Part shown: positions 1-8,902 of the stretch, one piece after another
Numbering within the stretch: position 1 is the first letter of the stretch
Layout of the letters: every line of letters starts with the position of its first letter
NCBI GenBank assembly: GCA_017437095.1
Contig: JAFSBW010000072.1
Location: 1-64,000, forward strand
Reading direction: 5' to 3'
Length of the DNA stretch: 64,000 nucleotides
Origin: Oscillospiraceae bacterium
GTDB taxonomy: Bacteria; Bacillota; Clostridia; Oscillospirales; Oscillospiraceae
Program-made: the position numbers and the translations under genes
The notes under the pieces: generated by a model
The model's input: only the letters and a program-made list of their open reading frames with translations
What the model was told of the DNA's origin: nothing
Database searches by the model: none

Positions 1-78
1 ATAAGCTACAGTTCTGGAAATTCGCTCCAAACTGCTCAAAATCGCATTTTGACGGTTTGGGGCTTTATCGACACTCTG

Positions 79-114
79 AGATCCGGCAAAGGTGTTCCTT
101 TGCCGGATCTTTTT
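79..114. terminator. Intrinsic terminator
   Basis: A 14-bp perfect stem (AGATCCGGCAAAGG pairing with 97-110) with a 4-nt loop is followed by a T-run. It would end a plus-strand transcript entering from outside the window, and it lies just beyond the stop codon of the minus-strand nucleosidase gene, so it may act in both directions. Bases 1-78 hold nothing I recognise. Confidence 0.85.
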
Positions 115-117
115 GCT

Positions 118-825
118 TTACATACCCGCCAGCGTTTCAGCCAGCATCATAGTGATCAAAGCGCAGCGCTTGGCGGCGATGGCTTCAAAGGTTGGGTAAT
201 CCATTTCGGAGCTATCATCTGCCTTATCTGAGATAGCCCGAAGAATAACAAACGGTACGCCGTTGCGCCATGCGCCGTGAGCAATGGCCGCGCCCTCCAT
301 TTCCGTACAAAACGCGCCGGTATCGGAAATGATCTTGGTTTTCTGCTCTTTGGAGCAAATAAATTGGTCACCACTGGCAACTCTGCCAATGCGGTTGTGG
401 CCGGGGTTGACCGCTTCTGCCGCGGCAAAAGCCATGCGGATCAAGCCTTCATCCGCCGGGAAAGCCCGCACACTAAGCCCAGGCACCTGGCCGACAACAT
501 AGCTTCCGTTAAGCACATGGCAGTCAAAATCATGGTAGATAGCATCCTGGCTGATAACCAGGTCGCCAATGTCCAGCTGGGCATTTAATGAACCAGCCAC
601 ACCGGTATTGACAATATGGCTAACAGCGAACAAATCGCAAAGGCACTGGGCGCACAGCGCGGCATTGACCTTACCTACGCCGCACTGAACAACAACGCAC
701 TCCAGCCCATTCAGGCTGCCGCAGTAAAAGACCATACCGGCCTTTTCTACCGCTTGCATATTGGTCATATTTTCCCGCAGCGTTGCGATCTCTACATCCA
801 TTGCGCCGATAATTCCAAGCTTCAT
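118..825 (-). CDS. mtnN: 5'-methylthioadenosine/S-adenosylhomocysteine nucleosidase
   Basis: This 235-residue cytosolic enzyme hydrolyses the glycosidic bond of S-adenosylhomocysteine and methylthioadenosine, releasing adenine. The protein opens MKLGIIGAMDVEIATL, the family hallmark with the N-terminal catalytic Glu. It also has the purine-binding VASGDQFI segment and the EMEGAAIAH plus AISDKADD motifs that carry the ribose-contacting Glu and the catalytic Asp. The length is normal for the family. A good AAGGAGA ribosome site precedes the ATG. luxS ends 12 bases upstream on the same strand, so the two are probably co-transcribed; its product S-ribosylhomocysteine is the substrate of LuxS. Confidence 0.97.
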   Translation of the reverse strand: MKLGIIGAMDVEIATLRENMTNMQAVEKAGMVFYCGSLNGLECVVVQCGVGKVNAALCAQCLCDLFAVSHIVNTGVAGSLNAQLDIGDLVISQDAIYHDFDCHVLNGSYVVGQVPGLSVRAFPADEGLIRMAFAAAEAVNPGHNRIGRVASGDQFICSKEQKTKIISDTGAFCTEMEGAAIAHGAWRNGVPFVILRAISDKADDSSEMDYPTFEAIAAKRCALITMMLAETLAGM

Positions 826-837
826 ATCATTTCTCCT

Positions 838-1314
838 TTACTCCGGATAAACCAGGTGATCTTCAGAGATATTCTCCAAAAGCGCCCCATAGCGTTTGGC
901 CCAATATTTGGCAGCGGGTAAGTTCATATCCAGGTAATTGCCGCAATCTTTTGCGCTGGCGCCGGGGATCTGACCCTCATAATGGCGGATAAAGCGGAAG
1001 CAATCGGTAACCAAGGGCAAAATATCCCGGGAGGACAGATCGCCTTTCATCAGCAAATAAAAGCCGGTACGGCAACCCATAGGCCCAAAATACAGTATAT
1101 TATCCTTTTGCTGGGGATGATTTCGCAGGAAGGTTGCTGCCAGATGCTCTATAGCATGGATCTCCGCGGTATTCATAACCGGCTCGTCATTGGGGCTGGT
1201 AATGCGAAGATCAAAGGTAGTAACCACACCATCGCCCACCGGGTCTTTTCTGGATACATAGACACCGGGCTGCAGGCGAATATGGTCAATGGTAAAGCTT
1301 GTTATTTTTTCCAT
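838..1314 (-). CDS. luxS: S-ribosylhomocysteine lyase LuxS
   Basis: LuxS cleaves S-ribosylhomocysteine to homocysteine and the AI-2 precursor DPD, completing the activated methyl cycle begun by the adjacent nucleosidase. The 158-residue product shows the metal-binding HAIEH motif, the catalytic-Cys context PMGCRTGFY, and the third metal ligand in AKDCGNY. I start it at MEKITSF; the frame is open 11 codons further upstream, but that extension is absent from the family. A minus-strand promoter lies about 30 bases upstream. Whether AI-2 is a signal here cannot be read from the sequence; recycling of SAM by-products is the safe role. Confidence 0.97.
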   Translation of the reverse strand: MEKITSFTIDHIRLQPGVYVSRKDPVGDGVVTTFDLRITSPNDEPVMNTAEIHAIEHLAATFLRNHPQQKDNILYFGPMGCRTGFYLLMKGDLSSRDILPLVTDCFRFIRHYEGQIPGASAKDCGNYLDMNLPAAKYWAKRYGALLENISEDHLVYPE

Positions 1315-1342
1315 AGCTATTCTCCTATATTTTCTTTGTATT

Positions 1343-1371
1343 ATCATACTCTAAAGTAACAGCAAATGCAA
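1343..1371 (-). promoter_or_regulatory. Promoter of luxS-mtnN
   Basis: On the minus strand TTGCAT (1371-1366) and TATGAT (1348-1343) are separated by 17 bases, a good housekeeping-sigma match placed correctly for luxS. Prediction only. Confidence 0.6.
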
Positions 1372-1419
1372 GAAAAATGCTTTTTTTCTTTGCCTATTGG
1401 CATTATCTGCGAAAACTGC

Positions 1420-1448
1420 TTGCCTTTTTATGGAAAAGGTAGTAAAAT
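1420..1448 (+). promoter_or_regulatory. Promoter of the deacetylase-like gene
   Basis: TTGCCT at 1420-1425 and TAAAAT at 1443-1448 have a 17-base spacer and lie about 60 bases before the ATG at 1511. Prediction only. Confidence 0.5.
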
Positions 1449-1510
1449 AGAACTGGAATGTACCCACATTTCGTATCCCTTATGCATTTTTCCCAAAGGA
1501 GGATATATTT

Positions 1511-3082
1511 ATGGACAATAACGGCTTTGATCCCAGCCTGAATCCCCAGAATCAGCAGCCTGCATACGATAATGCTGCCTATACGCAGCAGAGCATGGCC
1601 CAGCAAAGTGCAGCGCCCCAGGCTCGGCCTGCCCGGCAGCGTCCCGCCGGCCAGCGCAGCGCCCAGCAGAGCAGCGGAAACCGCCGGCCTGCCAATGCCC
1701 GCCGCAGACGCCGCAGCAAAATGCAGCAGTTTAAGGAATCCTATCTGCCTTTTATCCTGATCGCTATTGCTGTCATTCTGGTGCTTGTAGTAATTTTTAC
1801 CCTTTCTTCCAAATCCAAGAAGCGCAAGGAAGCGGCCAAGGCTTCCAGCATCCATGCTCACCAGTCTGAGCAGGCTTACCACCTGCAGCTGGATCAGGAA
1901 GCGGCCTCGTTGATCCTGGAAGCAGACAAGAAGGCAGCGACCTTTGATTACGATGGCGCCATTGCGATCCTGGACAGCTTCTCCAACGAAGCCCGCTTTA
2001 ACGAATTTACCCAGCTGGTAGAAAAGCGCAACGAATATGAGGAAGCTAAGAAAGCTATGGTGGCCTGGTCTGATCCCAGCAAGGTTGCCCACCTTTCTAT
2101 GCACCACCTTGTTGCCGAGCCTGCACGCTCCTTTGCGGACCCTGTTTACAAAAGCACCATTAAATACAACTTTATCACTGTAGATGAGTTCCGCGCAATT
2201 CTGGAAAGCCTTTATGATAATGGCTATATCCTGGTTGGCATGGATGATATTGTAGAGAAAACTGTGAGCGCTGACGGTGTCGTAACATACACGGCTAAGA
2301 CCCTCTACCTCCCTGCCGGCAAGAAGCCCATTATGATCACCCAGACCCATAACTCCCCCAGCTATCTGTACGACAACAACGGCGACGGCGATACAGACAG
2401 CATTACCGGCTTTGCAAACCGCCTGGTTATTACCAACTCCGGCAAGATCGCTGCCGAGTATACCGACCGCAAGAACAACCAGAATGTAGGCGATTATGAA
2501 TTGGTTCCCATTCTGGAGACTTTCATTGCAGAGCATCCTGAATTTTCTTACCACGGCGCCAGAGCTACCCTTGCTGTTACCGGCCGACATTATCTGTTTG
2601 GCTATCAGACCAACCCCACCATCAAGGATAAAAAGGGTACTGACTATTATGAAGACCAGGTAGCCAAGGCAACCGCTGTAGCTACTAAGTTGAAGGAAAT
2701 GGGCTATGATTTCGCCTGCTATACCTACGGCAACACGCGCTACGGCGAGCTGGACATTGCCTCTATCCAAGAAGATCTCAAGGCCTGGAAGGCCGAGGTA
2801 GAGCCTATTCTTGGCCCCGTAGATACTCTGGTTTACGCGCTTGACAGCGACATCGCCGAGCCCGGTATTGGCTACTCCGGCAGCAAGTTTGAAACCCTTA
2901 CCGCATCCGGCTTTACCTACTTTGTAGGCTTCTGTGAGGATGAGACCCCCTGGATGAATGTGTACGGCAGCTATGTGCGCCAGGGCCGCCTGACCGTATT
3001 TGGCAGCCGCCTGATCTCCGATCCCGGCATTTATGAAGACATTTTCGATGCCGTTTCTGTCAAGGATCAAAACCGAAACTAA
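1511..3082 (+). CDS. Membrane-anchored polysaccharide-deacetylase-like protein, probably inactive
   Basis: The product has 523 residues. Residues 1-70 are Gln/Pro/Arg-rich and cytoplasmic, about 79-98 form one membrane helix, and the rest should lie outside the cell. The outer part resembles the NodB-type polysaccharide deacetylases of Clostridia: HLSMHHLV near the start of the domain, then an F-x-FITVDEFRAILESL/GYILVGM stretch, then an ALTG-like segment with FGYQTNP. Where active relatives have a metal-binding SHTWGH-type motif, this protein has CYTYGNTRYG, so both expected histidines are missing, and the TFDDG-like aspartates are replaced by ITQTHNSPSYL. I infer a non-catalytic glycan-binding or structural role. 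AGGAGG precedes the ATG and a terminator follows. Confidence 0.65.
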   Translation: MDNNGFDPSLNPQNQQPAYDNAAYTQQSMAQQSAAPQARPARQRPAGQRSAQQSSGNRRPANARRRRRSKMQQFKESYLPFILIAIAVILVLVVIFTLSSKSKKRKEAAKASSIHAHQSEQAYHLQLDQEAASLILEADKKAATFDYDGAIAILDSFSNEARFNEFTQLVEKRNEYEEAKKAMVAWSDPSKVAHLSMHHLVAEPARSFADPVYKSTIKYNFITVDEFRAILESLYDNGYILVGMDDIVEKTVSADGVVTYTAKTLYLPAGKKPIMITQTHNSPSYLYDNNGDGDTDSITGFANRLVITNSGKIAAEYTDRKNNQNVGDYELVPILETFIAEHPEFSYHGARATLAVTGRHYLFGYQTNPTIKDKKGTDYYEDQVAKATAVATKLKEMGYDFACYTYGNTRYGELDIASIQEDLKAWKAEVEPILGPVDTLVYALDSDIAEPGIGYSGSKFETLTASGFTYFVGFCEDETPWMNVYGSYVRQGRLTVFGSRLISDPGIYEDIFDAVSVKDQNRN

Positions 3083-3089
3083 AACCATA

Positions 3090-3124
3090 AATGCACCGGC
3101 AAATAATCTGCCGGTGCATTTTTA
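3090..3124 (+). terminator. Intrinsic terminator
   Basis: Arms at 3090-3101 and 3109-3120 (AATGCACCGGCA with its complement) form a perfect stem with a 7-nt loop followed by TTTT. It ends the deacetylase-like transcript just before the DUF1653 gene. Confidence 0.85.
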
Positions 3125-3138
3125 TAGGAGGATCGTGT

Positions 3139-3351
3139 ATGGAAATCAAGCCTGGAATATACCGCCATTTTAAGGGCAACAAATATGAGGTACTCGCCAT
3201 CGCCAAACACTCGGAAACTTTAGAGCCAATGGTGGTATACAAAGCGCTGTACGGCGAAGGCGGGTTTTGGGTAAGGCCGGCGGCCATGTGGAACGAGCAT
3301 GTGGAAAAAGATGGCTACAAAGGGCCCCGGTTTATAAAAATTGAAGAATAA
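3139..3351 (+). CDS. DUF1653 domain protein
   Basis: This is a 70-residue cytosolic protein made of a single DUF1653 domain (GIYRHFKGNKYEVLAIAKHSET, then a VVYKALY and GGFWVRP pattern). The family is a small SH3-like beta-barrel of unknown function that is common in Bacillota and Proteobacteria. The start is set by AGGAGG at 3127-3132, seven bases before the ATG; an earlier in-frame ATG at 3091 lies in the preceding terminator and is rejected. It sits between two terminators. No promoter is obvious, so it may be expressed by read-through. Confidence 0.85.
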   Translation: MEIKPGIYRHFKGNKYEVLAIAKHSETLEPMVVYKALYGEGGFWVRPAAMWNEHVEKDGYKGPRFIKIEE

Positions 3352-3354
3352 AAG

Positions 3355-3390
3355 AGGCTCTGCCGATGATAATTCGGCAGAGCCTTTTTG
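3355..3390. terminator. Bidirectional terminator
   Basis: A 12-bp perfect stem (AGGCTCTGCCGA, arms 3355-3366 and 3374-3385) is flanked by AAAAG and a T-run. It lies between the converging DUF1653 and ABC-transporter genes and can serve both. Confidence 0.85.
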
Positions 3391-3391
3391 G

Positions 3392-6007
3392 TTATTCGGT
3401 GCGAAGGGCAACAACGGGATCTTTGTTGGCAGCGCTGTGGGCAGGCACAAGGCCGGCAATCGCGGTAAGCAGCATAGAAATACAAACGAGTATAACAGCG
3501 GCAACCGGGGGCAAATAGGCGCTGGCATCGATCTTTGCCACATTGTGCAGCAGCAGGTTGATGGGAATGATCAGCAGCTCAGTAAGGGCAATGCCTACCA
3601 AACCTGCGGCAAGGCCAACCAGCAGGGTCTCAGCATTGAATACATGGCTGATATCCCGCTTGGATGCGCCGACACTTCGCAGAATACCGATCTCCTTGGT
3701 GCGCTCCAAAACAGAGATATTGGTAATAATACCGATCATAATGGAAGATACAACCAGAGAAATACCTACGAAAGCGATGAGAACATAGCTGATAGCATTG
3801 ATAATGGTAGTAACGCTGGACATCATAGCGCCAACCATGTCGGAATAGACGATCTGCTCTTCTTCAGGCTTGGCGGAGTTATAATCGGCAATGATGTCAG
3901 TAATGGCATCCTTCGCTTCAAAATCGATGGGATACAGCATAATACCGGAGGGATCCTGCAGATCGGATACGCCAAAGGTCTTCAGGTTGTCCTCCAGAGT
4001 AGCAGTTGAGGCGCTGGCCATGCTCATAGAAATATTGGCAGCGATCTCTTCTTCTGGCATGCCGTAGCCCTGCATCTGGGCGATCATGCCCTGGATATAG
4101 GTCTGCTGCTCCTGGGGCATAGAAGGAAGCATAGCCAGGATCTGATCGAAGCTGTAGATCACCGGCTCAGCGTTGGGATCCGGGAAGGGTCTGCCGGTAA
4201 GGATATCCACAGTAGGGTTGGCTCTCTGCTCCGCAACCACCTGGCTGTTGTCTACTACCTGGATCAGATGCTCCATCAGCTCTCCCGTATAGCCAATCAC
4301 GCCGTAGCTGGTAGCGATAGAAGCATCTTCAGAGGGCTTTACAACGCCAACTACAGTAAGCTCCTCTGCGGCAGAAACAAGAGCGCTCATGTACAGCGGA
4401 TCCTGGCTCTTATCTACCCAGACGCCGTTTTCCTTCTGGTAATAGCTGCTGCTAGGCACAAGCTTAAAGGTCTTGCCAATAAACTCATCGTAAGAGAAGG
4501 TTTGCATGGTGGTGTCGATGGAAACATCTTCGCCCATCATCTTCTTTTGCATAGCCTCCTGCAGGGGCGCTATGTCCAAAATGCCCAGGGCGTAAAGCGT
4601 ATAGTCGGTAATACCGCCGTTCTTATCCAGAACAAGGATCACTTCATTCCATTGCTGGGGCATTCTTCCCTTTACTACCTGATACTGGCTCTTTAACAGC
4701 TCCTTATTGCCGGTAAGCTGGTGCCATACATCCATTGTCATGGTAGGCATTCCGTCAACAGAGCCCATACTCATGCCCATGTTTTCAAAAACAGCGCTGG
4801 GGTTTACACGGTAAGCACCCTTGGAGGTATCGCTGCTATAAACATTCAAAGGTGTAGAATAGCGGTAGCGGATCTCCGTAGTAAGCGGCTCCAAACCGCT
4901 TTTACCGCTCTCTACAAAAGCCTTAAATTCGGCCAGGTTATTGGTAGTAGCGCTGCTGAAAACCATATCCATCATGCCGGACATGATATTCTGGGAATAA
5001 ACCTTGCCCTGAGGGATCTCCTGCTGACCCTTTTCGGACATAGAGCCCATGGCGGTCATCATGCTGGTAAGGTCCAAAGCGGTTTCTTCCAGGGTAATGG
5101 GATAGCTGGAAAGGGTATCCCGCTCAACATCCTCGATATAGTTGTTTACGCCGGTAGAAATGCTGAGGATCAGCGCAATGCCTACAATACCGATAGAGCC
5201 GGCAAAGGCCGTCATGATCGTGCGGCCCTTTTTGGTCATCAGGTTGCTCAGCGAAAGCATAAACGCAGTAAGCATAGACATGGACGCCCGCTTTTTCTTC
5301 ACTTGCGGCTGAATTTCTTCCTCTTCTGCGTTATAGGGGTTAGAATCGGCAGTGATCAGGCCATCATGCAGCCGGACGATACGGCTGGCATACTCGTCTG
5401 CCAGCTCAGGGTTATGGGTAACCATAATAACCAGACGATCCTTAGCTACTTCACGCAGAATATCCATGATCTGCACGGAGGTATCAGAGTCCAGCGCGCC
5501 GGTAGGCTCGTCTGCCAAAAGGATCTCGGGGTCGTTCACCAAGGCTCTAGCGATGGCAACGCGCTGCATCTGGCCACCGGAGAGCTGGTTGGGCTTTTTA
5601 TGAAGCTGATCGCCAAGACCTACCTTTTCCAAGGCGGCTTTTGCCTTTGCCTTGCGCTCGCTTCGTTTCACGCCGGAAAGGGTAAGCGCCAGCTCAACAT
5701 TGGCAAGAACACTCTGGTGCGGGATCAGGTTATAGCTCTGGAAAACAAAGCCAACGCTGTGATTGCGGTAGGTATCCCAATCCTTGGATTTATATTCCTT
5801 GGTAGATTTACCGCGGATGCTCAGATCGCCGGAGGTATAACGGTCCAAACCGCCAATGATGTTCAGCAGTGTGGTTTTACCGCAGCCGGAATGGCCCAAA
5901 ATAGCAACAAATTCGGAGGGCCTGAAAGCGATGCTGACTCCCTTGAGGGCTTCAACCTTGTTTGCGCCGGAATCGTAATGCTTTACGATATCGGTTAGTT
6001 TTAACAT
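3392..6007 (-). CDS. MacB-like ABC transporter, ATPase fused to FtsX-type permease
   Basis: The product has 871 residues. The N-terminal 225 residues are a complete ABC ATPase with Walker A GHSGCGKTT (38-46), signature LSGGQMQRVAIARAL, Walker B EILLADEPTGALDS and switch His in VTHNPE. A membrane helix follows at about 263-285, then a large extracytoplasmic domain of about 430 residues. The last 130 residues are the FtsX domain with three helices (VSSIMIGIITNISVLERTKEIG, and further segments to the C-terminus). This matches the MacB/LolD-LolCE type, which uses mechanical work to move substrates that are already outside the membrane. Antimicrobial-peptide resistance or lipoprotein handling are typical roles; the substrate is not readable here. 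No partner protein is adjacent. Confidence 0.88.
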   Translation of the reverse strand: MLKLTDIVKHYDSGANKVEALKGVSIAFRPSEFVAILGHSGCGKTTLLNIIGGLDRYTSGDLSIRGKSTKEYKSKDWDTYRNHSVGFVFQSYNLIPHQSVLANVELALTLSGVKRSERKAKAKAALEKVGLGDQLHKKPNQLSGGQMQRVAIARALVNDPEILLADEPTGALDSDTSVQIMDILREVAKDRLVIMVTHNPELADEYASRIVRLHDGLITADSNPYNAEEEEIQPQVKKKRASMSMLTAFMLSLSNLMTKKGRTIMTAFAGSIGIVGIALILSISTGVNNYIEDVERDTLSSYPITLEETALDLTSMMTAMGSMSEKGQQEIPQGKVYSQNIMSGMMDMVFSSATTNNLAEFKAFVESGKSGLEPLTTEIRYRYSTPLNVYSSDTSKGAYRVNPSAVFENMGMSMGSVDGMPTMTMDVWHQLTGNKELLKSQYQVVKGRMPQQWNEVILVLDKNGGITDYTLYALGILDIAPLQEAMQKKMMGEDVSIDTTMQTFSYDEFIGKTFKLVPSSSYYQKENGVWVDKSQDPLYMSALVSAAEELTVVGVVKPSEDASIATSYGVIGYTGELMEHLIQVVDNSQVVAEQRANPTVDILTGRPFPDPNAEPVIYSFDQILAMLPSMPQEQQTYIQGMIAQMQGYGMPEEEIAANISMSMASASTATLEDNLKTFGVSDLQDPSGIMLYPIDFEAKDAITDIIADYNSAKPEEEQIVYSDMVGAMMSSVTTIINAISYVLIAFVGISLVVSSIMIGIITNISVLERTKEIGILRSVGASKRDISHVFNAETLLVGLAAGLVGIALTELLIIPINLLLHNVAKIDASAYLPPVAAVILVCISMLLTAIAGLVPAHSAANKDPVVALRTE

Positions 6008-6097
6008 ATTATGAGTTCCCCTTTATTTTGAAAACAATTTCCATTCAAACAATAAACAGCAATTGTGAACTAGGTATAAATAAGCAGAAAAATTTTG

Positions 6098-8068
6098 TCA
6101 GGATATTCCATTTCCCCGCAATTCGATGATCTGATCCCGCAGGATCGCCGCGTATTCGTATTCCATCATGCGGGCAGCTTCCTTCATCTGCTTTTCCAGG
6201 CGGGCAATTTCCTTCTCCTTCTCTGCCTTGGTCATCTTAATGCCGCTGCGGCCCTTGCGCTCAGCGGTAGAGGAAGATATCTCAATGAGATCCCGAACAG
6301 ATTTAATAACCGTTTTGGGAACAATGCCATGAGCTTTGTTATATGCATCCTGGATGGCCCGGCGGCGCTCCGTTTCATCTATCGTCGCCTGCATAGAGGG
6401 CGTGATCTTATCGGCATACATAATTACCTTGCCCTCGGCATTTCTGGCTGCACGGCCTACCGTTTGGATCAGGCTGGTTTCGCTGCGCAGGAAGCCTTCT
6501 TTATCCGCATCCAATATGGCTACCAGGCTAACCTCCGGCAGATCCAAGCCTTCGCGCAAAAGGTTGATGCCAACCAGCACATCGAACTTTGCCATGCGCA
6601 GGTCACGAATGATCTCCATGCGCTCCATTGCGCCAATGTCGGAGTGCATATAGCGCACTTTGATGCCGGCTTTTTGAAGGTAGACCGTAAGATCCTCTGC
6701 CATTTTTTTGGTAAGGGTAGTAACCAAAACCCGCTCATTGCGCTTGGTGCGCTGATTGATCTGGCCGATCAAATCGTCGATCTGACCTTCAATAGGCTTG
6801 ACCTCGATAACAGGATCCAGCAGGCCTGTTGGGCGGATCACCTGCTCCACGATCTGCCCGGAGCGGCTGCGCTCATATTCCGCTGGAGTAGCGGAAACAT
6901 AGATCGCCTGATTGAGCTTGCTGTCAAATTCCTCAAAATTCAGCGGCCGGTTATCATAGGCAGAGGGCAGGCGGAAGCCGTAGTTAACAAGCGCATCCTT
7001 GCGGCTGCGATCGCCTGCGTACATAGCACGGCACTGGGGCAGAGTAACATGGCTCTCATCCACAAACAGCAGGAAATCTTCAGGAAAATAATCCAAAAGG
7101 GTTGTGGGGGGCGTACCGGGCTGACGGCCCTGGATCACCCGGGAATAGTTTTCGATGCCGTTGCAAAAGCCGATCTCCGTTAGCATCTCCAGATCGTAAG
7201 CGGTGCGCTGGGCGATGCGCTGAGCCTCCAGGAGCTTGCCCTGACTATGGAACATAGCTACCTGCTCATCGCACTCTTTTTGGATCTCCACCATAGCCCG
7301 GTGGAGCTTTTCTTTTGAAGCCACATAATGGCTGGCAGGATAAATAGCCACATGGTCGATAAACCGCTCAACCACGCCGGAAACCGCGTTGATCTCGCTG
7401 ATACGGTCGATCTCATCCCCAAAGAACTCTACCCGGATAGCCCTACCGGACCAATAGGCCGGGTAAACTTCCAGTGTATCTCCCCGCACACGGAACTTAT
7501 TGCGTGAAAAATCCATATCGTTGCGCTCATAGCGGATCTCGGTAAGCTTACGCAGGATATCGTCCATAGGCCGCTGCTGGCCTACCCGCAGGGAAATGAC
7601 CATGCTTTTATAGTCGATAGGGTCGCCCAGGCCGTATAGGCAGCTGACAGAGCTGACTACGATCACATCCCGCCGCTCAAACAGCGCAGAGGTTGCGCTG
7701 TGGCGCAGGCGGTCGATCTCTTCGTTAACGGAAGCATCCTTTTCGATATAAGTATCAGTATGGGCTATATAAGCCTCCGGCTGGTAGTAGTCATAGTAGG
7801 AAATAAAGTATTCTACAGCATTATTGGGGAAAAACTCCCGAAATTCACTGCATAGCTGGGCAGCCAGGGTTTTGTTATGGGCCAGCACAAGGGTGGGCCG
7901 GTTGAGCTTTGCGATCACAGAAGCCATGGTATAGGTCTTTCCGGAGCCGGTAACGCCCAGCAAAGTTTGCTCACGCAAGCCCCAGTTTACGCCGTTTACA
8001 AGGCCTTCAATAGCGGTCTGCTGGTCGCCTGCGGGCTGATATTCCGAAACAAGCTGAAACTGCTCCAA
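6098..8068 (-). CDS. uvrB: Excinuclease ABC subunit B
   Basis: UvrB is the damage-verifying helicase-like subunit of nucleotide excision repair; it receives DNA from UvrA and recruits UvrC. The 656-residue protein has Walker A GVTGSGKT, the beta-hairpin region [11 protein letters not shown], the DESHVTLPQ motif, the helicase C-domain [17 protein letters not shown] and [10 protein letters not shown], and the C-terminal UvrC-binding [11 protein letters not shown]. The start codon is TTG: GGGAGG, lying in the last codons of radC, is nine bases upstream and no ATG fits. The 5-base gap to radC suggests translational coupling. uvrA and mfd lie nearby, so the excision-repair genes are clustered in this window. 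Confidence 0.97.
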   Translation of the reverse strand: MEQFQLVSEYQPAGDQQTAIEGLVNGVNWGLREQTLLGVTGSGKTYTMASVIAKLNRPTLVLAHNKTLAAQLCSEFREFFPNNAVEYFISYYDYYQPEAYIAHTDTYIEKDASVNEEIDRLRHSATSALFERRDVIVVSSVSCLYGLGDPIDYKSMVISLRVGQQRPMDDILRKLTEIRYERNDMDFSRNKFRVRGDTLEVYPAYWSGRAIRVEFFGDEIDRISEINAVSGVVERFIDHVAIYPASHYVASKEKLHRAMVEIQKECDEQVAMFHSQGKLLEAQRIAQRTAYDLEMLTEIGFCNGIENYSRVIQGRQPGTPPTTLLDYFPEDFLLFVDESHVTLPQCRAMYAGDRSRKDALVNYGFRLPSAYDNRPLNFEEFDSKLNQAIYVSATPAEYERSRSGQIVEQVIRPTGLLDPVIEVKPIEGQIDDLIGQINQRTKRNERVLVTTLTKKMAEDLTVYLQKAGIKVRYMHSDIGAMERMEIIRDLRMAKFDVLVGINLLREGLDLPEVSLVAILDADKEGFLRSETSLIQTVGRAARNAEGKVIMYADKITPSMQATIDETERRRAIQDAYNKAHGIVPKTVIKSVRDLIEISSSTAERKGRSGIKMTKAEKEKEIARLEKQMKEAARMMEYEYAAILRDQIIELRGNGIS

Positions 8069-8073
8069 AACAG

Positions 8074-8772
8074 TTAACCTCCCTTGTGAATGCTGCAGGA
8101 TTGAGCTATAGAAACATAGTCATCATCCGCAACGATAATATGATCTGCCAAATAGATGTCTACCGCCGCAAGTGCGCTGGCAAGGCGCTGGGTAGTAACG
8201 ATATCCTCCCGGGACGGAATCGCCAGACCGCTGGGATGGTTATGGGCCAAAACCACGGTAGAAGCATTCACGCTTAAGGCAATTTCCGCAATGCTCCTGG
8301 TAGAAATGTTAGCCGAGTTCACGCTGCCCTGGGCGATCTCCCTGCAGCAAAGAAGCTTACATTTTGCATCCAGGCAAAGCAGCATTACGGTTTCATGGCG
8401 CAGGTTTTGAAATCTGGGAACCAGGTAGCGTCCGTAGCTTTCCGCATCTGCCAATATGCGGACATCCGCTTCCTTCTTAACCTGATAGTATCTGCCGGCA
8501 TCCGCAACGAGCTTGAGGAAAAGAGCGGCATTTTCGCCGATGCCCTCCACCTTCATAAGCTCCTCCATGGGAGCTTCCAAAACAAGAGGAAACGAGCCAA
8601 AACGGGAGATCAATTCCTTCGCCAAAGGCTTGGTGTCCTTTTGGGGGATGGCGTAAAAGAGCAAAAGCTCCAAAGCATGAAAATCCTTAAAATTATCCAG
8701 CCCCTCCGCCTTATACCTGGCCTTTACCCGGCTGCGATGGCCGGCGGATGAATTTATATTTTTCTCATTCAT
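8074..8772 (-). CDS. radC: RadC-family JAB domain protein
   Basis: The 232-residue protein has the RadC plan: an N-terminal helix-hairpin-helix part ([15 protein letters not shown], about residues 72-90) and a C-terminal JAB/MPN metalloprotease-like domain with LAHNHPSG followed by a downstream Asp in SREDI. The HxHx(n)D residues needed for zinc are present. Despite its old name, a role in DNA repair is unproven in this family; JAB peptidase or nuclease activity is suspected. It is the first gene of a likely radC-uvrB transcript. The start has a GAGGTAA ribosome site. Confidence 0.93.
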   Translation of the reverse strand: MNEKNINSSAGHRSRVKARYKAEGLDNFKDFHALELLLFYAIPQKDTKPLAKELISRFGSFPLVLEAPMEELMKVEGIGENAALFLKLVADAGRYYQVKKEADVRILADAESYGRYLVPRFQNLRHETVMLLCLDAKCKLLCCREIAQGSVNSANISTRSIAEIALSVNASTVVLAHNHPSGLAIPSREDIVTTQRLASALAAVDIYLADHIIVADDDYVSIAQSCSIHKGG

Positions 8773-8820
8773 TTTGGGTTACCTCTTGCTATTTTCATAA
8801 TTATTTTATACAATAGCTGT

Positions 8821-8850
8821 GTCGAAAGCGGTCGAAAAGCATCGAAAACC
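8821..8850. repeat. Three 10-bp phased direct repeats between divergent genes
   Basis: GTCGAAAGCG, GTCGAAAAGC and ATCGAAAACC follow each other without a gap, so a TCGAAA core recurs every 10 bp, one helical turn. They lie between radC (minus) and the kinase-like gene (plus). Phased A-tracts can bend DNA, or this may be a regulator site. Confidence 0.5.
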
Positions 8851-8902
8851 TTTTTGTTATTTACCGCTTTATTGCACATGATACTCATACAGGAGGTGCG
8901 CA

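Noticed and set aside
1403..3088. Minus-strand frame of 561 codons
   Set aside because: It is antisense to the deacetylase-like gene, which has promoter, ribosome site and terminator on the plus strand.
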